DNA from: Gammaproteobacteria bacterium | GTDB lineage: Bacteria; Pseudomonadota; Gammaproteobacteria; Pseudomonadales; Azotimanducaceae_A | Length of the DNA stretch: 6,145 nt | Assembly: GCA_028819775.1 (NCBI GenBank) | Contig: JAPPKV010000443.1 | Coordinates: forward strand, 1-6,145 | Direction: 5' to 3' | In this document: positions 1 through 4,139 of the stretch, piece after piece | Position numbering within the stretch: position 1 is the stretch's first letter | Layout: the number at the start of each line of letters is the position of its first letter | Notes under the pieces: generated by a model | What the model was told of the DNA's origin: nothing | The model's database searches: none | What the model saw: the letters and a program-made list of their open reading frames with translations, nothing else | Program-made: the position numbers and the translations under genes

Positions 1-458
1 ACCTTTCCCTGGAAACGGAAACCAACATCGAGGTCGAGTGCAACATCGACGACATGACGCCCGAGGGGTTCGGCCCACTCATGGAGGGCCTTTTCGCCAA
101 GGGAGCGGTGGACGTCTTTCTGACGCCGATCATCATGAAGAAGTCGCGCCCGGCCACGAAGCTGTCGCTGCTCGTCGACGAAGCGCGGCTCGACGCCGTG
201 CTCGCGGAGCTATTCGCCGCTTCGACCACCATCGGCGCCCGGACGCGGCGCGTGACCAAACGGATGCTGCCGCGGGAGGCTCGCACGGTGGCCACCTCGC
301 TGGGCGACGTGCGCGTCAAGATCATCACGATGCCGGACGGTTCGCGGCGCTGGAAACCGGAACACGACGATATCGTCGCCATTGCCGACGAGACCGGCAC
401 GGGCTACCTGACCGCCAAAGCCATTGTGCTCCAGGACGTTGGGCCTCAAGTCCAGTGA
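1..458 (+). CDS. larC: LarC, nickel insertase for nickel-pincer nucleotide cofactor (C-terminal part, 5' truncated)
   Basis: The reading frame is open from base 3 to the TGA at 456-458, giving 151 visible residues; LarC is usually about 400 residues, so this is the C-terminal third (the LarC2 part). Known role: a CTP-dependent cyclometallase that inserts nickel into pyridinium-3,5-bisthiocarboxylic acid mononucleotide, the last step of NPN synthesis in the cytoplasm. The family signature is visible: NIDDMTPE at visible residues 14-21, followed by a GAVDVFLTPIIMKKSRP stretch (34-50), and a C-terminal segment with an RWKPEHDD motif near the end. In Lactiplantibacillus plantarum LarC is made by programmed frameshifting between two ORFs; the part where that would occur lies outside the window, and no frame break is visible here. 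The stop codon overlaps the GTG start of larB. Identification is strong from motifs and from the larB and larE neighbours. Confidence 0.93.
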   Translation, partial: LSLETETNIEVECNIDDMTPEGFGPLMEGLFAKGAVDVFLTPIIMKKSRPATKLSLLVDEARLDAVLAELFAASTTIGARTRRVTKRMLPREARTVATSLGDVRVKIITMPDGSRRWKPEHDDIVAIADETGTGYLTAKAIVLQDVGPQVQ

Positions 459-1195
459 CAACGATCCATGACATCCTGAATCGATTCGCCGCAGGGGATC
501 TCGATCACACGGCAACCGAAGCGGCCCTGAACAGCGCCTATTTCGAAAACCTGGGCCACAGCACCATCGACCATGATCGGGTCCGGCGTACCGGTTCGCC
601 GGAGGTCATCTACGGCGAACACAAGACGCCAGCCCAGGTCGCGGCCACGTTCAAGGCGGTGGCCGACCGAGGCCACAACGCGCTTGCGACGCGCGTGAGC
701 CAAGCGGCCGCCGATGCCGCCATCGACGCCGTCCCCGGTGCCATGCACCACCCCGAGGCACGTCTAGTGACGTTCAAGCAGCAAGCGCCGGATCCGGCGG
801 CCACGCAGGTTGCCGTGGTCACGGCAGGCACATCCGACCTGGCAGTCGCCGAAGAGGCGGCGCTGACCGCCGAGTTCTACGACAGTCCCGTGCTGCGCAT
901 CAGCGATGTCGGCGTCGCGGGCGTCCATCGATTGCTGGCCCGGGTCGACGAGATTCGGGCCACGAAGGTCGTCGTGGTCGTGGCCGGCATGGAAGGCGCG
1001 CTACCGAGCGTGGTCGGGGGGTTGATCGACAAACCCGTGATCGCGGTGCCGACCAGCGTCGGCTACGGTGCTTCGTTCAACGGCGTCGCCGCGCTGTTGG
1101 GAATGCTCAACAGCTGTGCGTCCGGCGTCTCGGTTGTCAATATCGACAACGGCTTCGGCGCGGGCTATCTTGCCAACATGATCAACCGGCTATGA
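455..1195 (+). CDS. larB: LarB, pyridinium-3,5-biscarboxylic acid mononucleotide synthase
   Basis: LarB is related to the PurE (AIR carboxylase) fold. It carboxylates nicotinic acid adenine dinucleotide at pyridine C5 and hydrolyses the phosphoanhydride, releasing AMP and the biscarboxylic acid mononucleotide: the first step of NPN cofactor synthesis. I chose the GTG at 455, which overlaps the larC stop as GTGA. It gives 246 residues, the usual family length; the same frame stays open further upstream but runs inside larC. Visible motifs: TAGTSD (123-128) with VAEEA after it, AGMEGALPSVVGGL (177-190), VPTSVGYGASF (198-208) and LNSCASG (218-224), followed by NIDNGFGAGYLA. The cysteine of LNSCASG is residue 221, matching the catalytic Cys221 described for L. 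plantarum LarB that forms a covalent adduct with the pyridine ring. No strong Shine-Dalgarno is seen, so translation is probably coupled to larC. The TGA stop overlaps the larE ATG. Confidence 0.96.
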   Translation: MTTIHDILNRFAAGDLDHTATEAALNSAYFENLGHSTIDHDRVRRTGSPEVIYGEHKTPAQVAATFKAVADRGHNALATRVSQAAADAAIDAVPGAMHHPEARLVTFKQQAPDPAATQVAVVTAGTSDLAVAEEAALTAEFYDSPVLRISDVGVAGVHRLLARVDEIRATKVVVVVAGMEGALPSVVGGLIDKPVIAVPTSVGYGASFNGVAALLGMLNSCASGVSVVNIDNGFGAGYLANMINRL

Positions 1196-2025
1196 CCATG
1201 GACGCGGAACTCGCCGACAAGTACGCGACACTGAAGTCGAACATCGAGGATCTCGGTCGGGTCATCGTCGCGTTCTCCGGCGGCGTCGACAGCTCCCTCG
1301 TCGCCTATGTCGCTGCCCAAACGCTAGGCGACGGTGCGCTCGCCGTAACCTCAGGTTCGAAGAGCTTGAAGCGCAGCGACCTCAAGCTTGCCGGCGAACT
1401 CGCTGACAAGTGGGGGATGCGTCACCGGATCATCGTCACCGACGAGGTGCTGAAGCCGGAGTACCGGGCGAACCCCGTGAACCGCTGTTTTCATTGCAAA
1501 ACTTCTCTTTACGATGCCCTGGAGCAGATTGCTGCCGACGAGGGCTACGATCATGTCCTGAACGGCACCAATACCGACGATTTGGGCGACCACAGGCCAG
1601 GACTCGTCGCCGCCCGCAACTACGAAGTGGTCTCACCCCTGGTGGACGCGGGTTTCGCCAAGCGCGACATCCGCGCGCTGGCAGCGGCACTGGGTATGGA
1701 GAACGCGCAGAAGCCGCAGGCGGCCTGCCTGTCGAGCCGGTTTCCCTACGGATCGCACATCACCGAGGCGCGCCTCGCCCAGGTCGAAGCCGCTGAAGAC
1801 GCCCTTGCCGAACTTGGGTTCTCGCAGTTCCGCGTTCGCCACCACGAAGATGTCGCCCGGATCGAAATCGTCGCCGAGGAACTGCCCCGCGCCATCGAAT
1901 TGCGCGACGAGATCCAGGACCGCGTCAAGGCGACGGGCTACCGTTTCGTGGCCGTGGACCTCGGTGGTTTCCGAAGCGGGTCCTTGAACGAGGGCTTGAT
2001 CGACGCGGTACAGCTTTCGCCCTAG
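1192..2025 (+). CDS. larE: LarE, ATP-dependent sulfur transferase for the nickel-pincer cofactor
   Basis: LarE belongs to the PP-loop ATP pyrophosphatase superfamily. It adenylates the carboxylates of the LarB product and converts them to thiocarboxylates. The 277-residue length is typical. The PP-loop SGGVDSS is at residues 29-35, with NGTNTDD (124-130) and GDHRPGL (132-138) after it. Cysteines sit at 99 and 102 (RCFHCK) and 179 (ACLSSR); these are the only three in the protein. Cys179 aligns with the sacrificial sulfur-donor Cys176 of L. plantarum LarE. The added CxxC pair suggests the class that carries a [4Fe-4S] cluster and uses it as a reusable sulfur carrier (inference). The ATG at 1192 overlaps the larB stop as ATGA; a second in-frame ATG at 1198 would shorten the protein by two residues. 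There is no obvious Shine-Dalgarno, consistent with coupling. It is the last gene of the visible larC-larB-larE operon. Confidence 0.95.
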   Translation: MTMDAELADKYATLKSNIEDLGRVIVAFSGGVDSSLVAYVAAQTLGDGALAVTSGSKSLKRSDLKLAGELADKWGMRHRIIVTDEVLKPEYRANPVNRCFHCKTSLYDALEQIAADEGYDHVLNGTNTDDLGDHRPGLVAARNYEVVSPLVDAGFAKRDIRALAAALGMENAQKPQAACLSSRFPYGSHITEARLAQVEAAEDALAELGFSQFRVRHHEDVARIEIVAEELPRAIELRDEIQDRVKATGYRFVAVDLGGFRSGSLNEGLIDAVQLSP

Positions 2026-2249
2026 CGTTCTTGAGGCCGCGCCATCTGCCCAGTTGAGCAAAGTCTTTCACGAGGCGCCCGCGGGGACGAAGGCCCCGTA
2101 GGGGCGAGGCTATCGCGCCCGAAAGGGCGCGCCCTCGCCCGCGTTCGTCCAAGAACGTCTCGGTTCGGTCCAAGCGGGCGACCACAAGGGTCGCCCCTAC
2201 GGCGGACTCGTCGGTCTGAGGCGGAGCCTCGCTAGCGTCCTGGACCAAG
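2026..2249. other. Intergenic region between larE and the TPR/TonB-like gene
   Basis: This 224-bp stretch has no convincing coding frame. It holds the REPIN-like pair. A larger nested inverted repeat surrounds the first hairpin: GGACGAA at 2085-2091 with TTCGTCC at 2144-2150. An 8-bp match of CGTTCTTG (2026-2033, directly after the larE stop) with CAAGAACG (2150-2157) lies further out. A small 5-bp hairpin (2218-2222 with 2226-2230) precedes the downstream start. I see no clear -35/-10 promoter, although a promoter for the downstream gene is expected somewhere here unless the gene is read through from the lar operon. Confidence 0.6.
2098..2200. repeat. REPIN-like pair of inverted GTAG-headed REP hairpins
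   Basis: A + strand unit begins with GTAG at 2098-2101 and folds into a hairpin over 2102-2140: outer stem 2102-2109 with 2133-2140, inner stem 2114-2120 with 2125-2131, closed by a GAAA tetraloop. A second unit on the - strand begins with GTAG at 2200-2197 and folds over 2176-2196 (8-bp stem, 5-nt loop). The outer ends form a perfect 12-bp inverted repeat (2096-2107 CCGTAGGGGCGA with 2191-2202), and both units end in TCGCCCGC. GTAG followed by an imperfect palindrome, in inverted pairs, is the known layout of REP/REPIN elements mobilised in trans by RAYT transposases. Copy number elsewhere cannot be seen from this window. It lies in the gap between larE and the next gene and has no T-tract, so it is not a canonical terminator, although it could slow 3' exonucleases or affect read-through. 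Confidence 0.7.
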
Positions 2250-3470
2250 GTGAACCGACGCCCACCGGTAATCGCCCATCCACTGTTCGGTCTCTGGCTG
2301 GCATTCCTTGTCCCGTGCGTCTGCCATGCCGAGGCACCCGCCGTTGCACTCCCAATCGACGCCGCCGAGCTGGTCGCCGCCCTAAAGTCGCAACTCGAGA
2401 TCGGCGAGTTCGAGGACGCGTCGATTCAAGCCGAGCAATGGCTCGAAACCCAGGACAGCGACGGCTACGACCTCTCGCTTGCACAACCCTTCATGTTGCT
2501 CGGCGACGCCCGGATGGGCATGCGGGATCCACTCGGGGCGATCGAGGCCTACGACCGGGCCAGGCACATCACTCGGCTGGCCACGGGCATCCAGGGCACG
2601 GACCAACTGCCCATCCTGTATCGCGAGGCGGACGCATTCTCCGCGCTAGGCGACGATGTCACGGCGAACGACCGCCAAGAGTTCGCATTCGAAATCAGCC
2701 GCCGCATGTACGGCGCCGACGACCCTCACCACATGATCGGCACGTACCGGTTGATCCACTGGTATCGTCACCACTACAAGTATCTCTCGGCCCATGTACT
2801 GTTCGAGCAGCTCTTGGACATCAGCCGGGAACACCTGCCGCACGGCGATCCATTGCACCTGAGGATGCTTCGCGAACACGCGCAACTGTTCCGACACCGG
2901 GTCTTCGGCCGCCGCACCATCGGCCGGGGCCGCTTCCTGGCGACGCCCCCGGGGCTCCTGCCACATCGCTACCGCCAGAACGTCTCGTCGTTCCGGGAGG
3001 CCCGGAACGCACTAGGCGAGGTTGTCGATATCCAGGAGTCCAACCCGTTCGCGACCGACGCCGAATTGGCAGCTGCTCTCTTAGACTTCGCCGACTGGCA
3101 TCTCATGTTCGGCGACTATCCCATCGCCGTTCGCCACTACCGGCGAATCTGGGAGTTGCTGGAGTCCGATGCGGAACGTCGAAACAAGCTCTTCGGCGAA
3201 CCCACGCCGCTGTTCCTGCCGCTGCCCTCCGATCCGGGCTACCGATTGCGCCGCATCGGGATGCACCGCGACGGCGTCGTGCACCTGGCGCTCACCGTGA
3301 CCCACCGGGGTCACGTCATCGGCAGCAGGTCACTGGAAGTGGCGCCTCGCAACATCATGGAGTTCAAGGTCCGCAAGGCAGCTAAACGCGCACGCTACCG
3401 ACCCGCCTTCCTCGACGGAGAGCCCGTCAAGGTTCGTGGCCATCCGTTGCGGTACGTCTACTCCTACTGA
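2250..3470 (+). CDS. Exported TPR-like protein with a TonB-type C-terminal domain
   Basis: Predicted 406-residue protein. The GTG at 2250 is the first usable start after an in-frame TGA at 2217; the AAGG at 2247-2250 overlaps it, so the Shine-Dalgarno is poor. The N-terminus is a Sec signal peptide: RR at 3-4, a hydrophobic core from about 11 to 24, and a likely cleavage after CHA (25-27). The middle (about 38-310) is helical, with TPR-like segments such as LGDARMGMRDPLGAIEAYDR (84-103) and a later FGDYPIAVRHYRRIWELLE (287-305). The C-terminal 90 residues resemble the TonB C-terminal domain: GVVHLALTVTHRGHVIG, then KAAKRARYRPAFLDGEPVKV (376-395), ending in alternating hydrophobic RYVYSY. TonB domains contact the TonB box of outer-membrane receptors. 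With a cleavable signal the protein would be soluble in the periplasm, unlike classical TonB; an uncleaved signal anchor is the alternative. Exact role unknown. It converges on the receptor gene cluster. Confidence 0.85.
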   Translation: MNRRPPVIAHPLFGLWLAFLVPCVCHAEAPAVALPIDAAELVAALKSQLEIGEFEDASIQAEQWLETQDSDGYDLSLAQPFMLLGDARMGMRDPLGAIEAYDRARHITRLATGIQGTDQLPILYREADAFSALGDDVTANDRQEFAFEISRRMYGADDPHHMIGTYRLIHWYRHHYKYLSAHVLFEQLLDISREHLPHGDPLHLRMLREHAQLFRHRVFGRRTIGRGRFLATPPGLLPHRYRQNVSSFREARNALGEVVDIQESNPFATDAELAAALLDFADWHLMFGDYPIAVRHYRRIWELLESDAERRNKLFGEPTPLFLPLPSDPGYRLRRIGMHRDGVVHLALTVTHRGHVIGSRSLEVAPRNIMEFKVRKAAKRARYRPAFLDGEPVKVRGHPLRYVYSY

Positions 3471-3530
3471 CCCGTGCCCCGGCTAGCGCCCTGCCGACCT
3501 TCGGCTAACGCCGAGAAGTCCGACAGGCTG
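3471..3530. other. Convergent intergenic gap with imperfect direct repeat and weak hairpin
   Basis: The 60-bp gap separates two genes that end towards each other, so a bidirectional terminator would be expected. It contains an 11-bp direct repeat with one mismatch (3480-3490 CGGCTAGCGCC and 3502-3512 CGGCTAACGCC) and a short hairpin, 3501-3505 with 3510-3514, loop TAAC. Neither strand has a T-tract after it, so any terminator role is only a guess. Confidence 0.35.
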
Positions 3531-4043
3531 CTAGTTCGCGGCCTTGAGCGGGATGTCGAACTGGTTTCCGTTCGGGAAGGTGATGCTGATCGTGAAGTTG
3601 TCGCCGTCACGGGTGTAGCGCAGCTTGTCGAACATGGTGCCTTCCTCGCCGTGGAATGCGACGGTGTTCTCGCCCATCTCGGCAAGGGTCATCACCGACG
3701 GCCCCTCGGTGCGCGGCTTCATGCCCGGGTCCCATTGCTGCAGGCGCAGGCGGAGCGTGCCCTCCTCCTCCTCGATCACAATGAGTTCAAACATGCTGGT
3801 GCCGTTCGAGCCAGTGCTCCGCACCAGGGACTGAATCGAGCCGGCCTTGGGCACCGTCCAGTTTTCCTCCAGAACTTCGCCGCCCGGGAGCGGACCCGAC
3901 CAGGTTCCCGTCATCCAGGCGAGATCCGACGCCGAGGCTGCAGGCTTCGTTTCGGGGGCGGGCGCTTCGTCCTCCGCGATGGCCGTGCTGGCCGCGAGCA
4001 GCAACGTGGCCGCCGCCACGGGAAGGGGGTTTCGTCGGGTCAT
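3531..4043 (-). CDS. Small exported protein resembling the DUF6265 family
   Basis: Predicted 170-residue protein with a clear Sec signal peptide: TRR at 2-4, hydrophobic core 8-22, likely cleavage after AIA (21-23). A short acidic/Ala/Pro linker follows. The mature part has the pattern of DUF6265-type domains: a LAWMTGTWSG motif (41-50), EENW (59-62), GSIQSLVRST (68-77), FELIVIEEEEG (85-95), then a beta-rich C-terminus ending in a FPNGNQFDIPL strand. This suggests a small periplasmic beta-barrel/lipocalin-like fold; the function of the family is not established. Start choice is supported by AAAGGA (4056-4051 on the - strand), seven bases before the ATG. The gene lies 97 bp downstream of the receptor gene on the same strand with no strong terminator between them, so co-transcription is possible, but the good own ribosome site and the gap also allow separate expression. 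Confidence 0.85.
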   Translation of the reverse strand: MTRRNPLPVAAATLLLAASTAIAEDEAPAPETKPAASASDLAWMTGTWSGPLPGGEVLEENWTVPKAGSIQSLVRSTGSNGTSMFELIVIEEEEGTLRLRLQQWDPGMKPRTEGPSVMTLAEMGENTVAFHGEEGTMFDKLRYTRDGDNFTISITFPNGNQFDIPLKAAN

Positions 4044-4139
4044 GGCTTGGTCCTTTTTTTGGGCAAACGCCGCCGAGCATGGCCTATCCGCCAGCGCTCG
4101 ACAACCATCGTGGCGCTGAGGATTCCGAAGGCGGTCGCG
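4044..4139. other. Spacer between receptor gene and DUF6265-like gene
   Basis: The 96-bp gap holds the ribosome binding site of the downstream gene and a weak inverted repeat (CAGCGC 4092-4097 with GCGCTG 4113-4118, 15-nt loop). No T-tract follows the repeat, so I do not call a terminator, and no clear promoter is visible. Confidence 0.4.
4051..4056 (-). promoter_or_regulatory. Ribosome binding site of the DUF6265-like gene
   Basis: On the - strand AAAGGA lies seven bases upstream of the ATG at 4043-4041, at the end of an A-rich run (complement of seven T at 4054-4060). It is the clearest Shine-Dalgarno in the window and fixes the start codon. Confidence 0.7.

Noticed and set aside
1..20. 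TTTCCCT near the left edge as a possible larC frameshift slippery site
   Set aside because: The visible larC frame does not match the register needed for a -1 slip at this heptamer, and the preceding sequence is not in the window.
38..454. N-terminal extension of larB from an ATG at 38
   Set aside because: This segment overlaps larC in another frame, is Arg/His-rich and has no LarB similarity. The GTG at 455 gives the normal family length and puts the catalytic cysteine at 221.
2026..2157. CGTTCTTG/CAAGAACG inverted repeat as an operator or terminator
   Set aside because: The arms are 116 bases apart, with no T-tract or operator-like spacing; an 8-bp match at this distance may be chance.
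2268..2340. Lipoprotein signal in the TPR/TonB-like protein (cysteines at 23 and 25)
   Set aside because: Neither cysteine has a proper lipobox (Pro or Val at the -1 position), and a good signal peptidase I site (CHA) follows.
2315..3385. A 356-codon alternative frame inside the TPR/TonB-like gene
   Set aside because: It is rich in Arg and Pro and lacks a domain. The chosen frame has a signal peptide, TPR-like helices and a TonB-like C-terminus.
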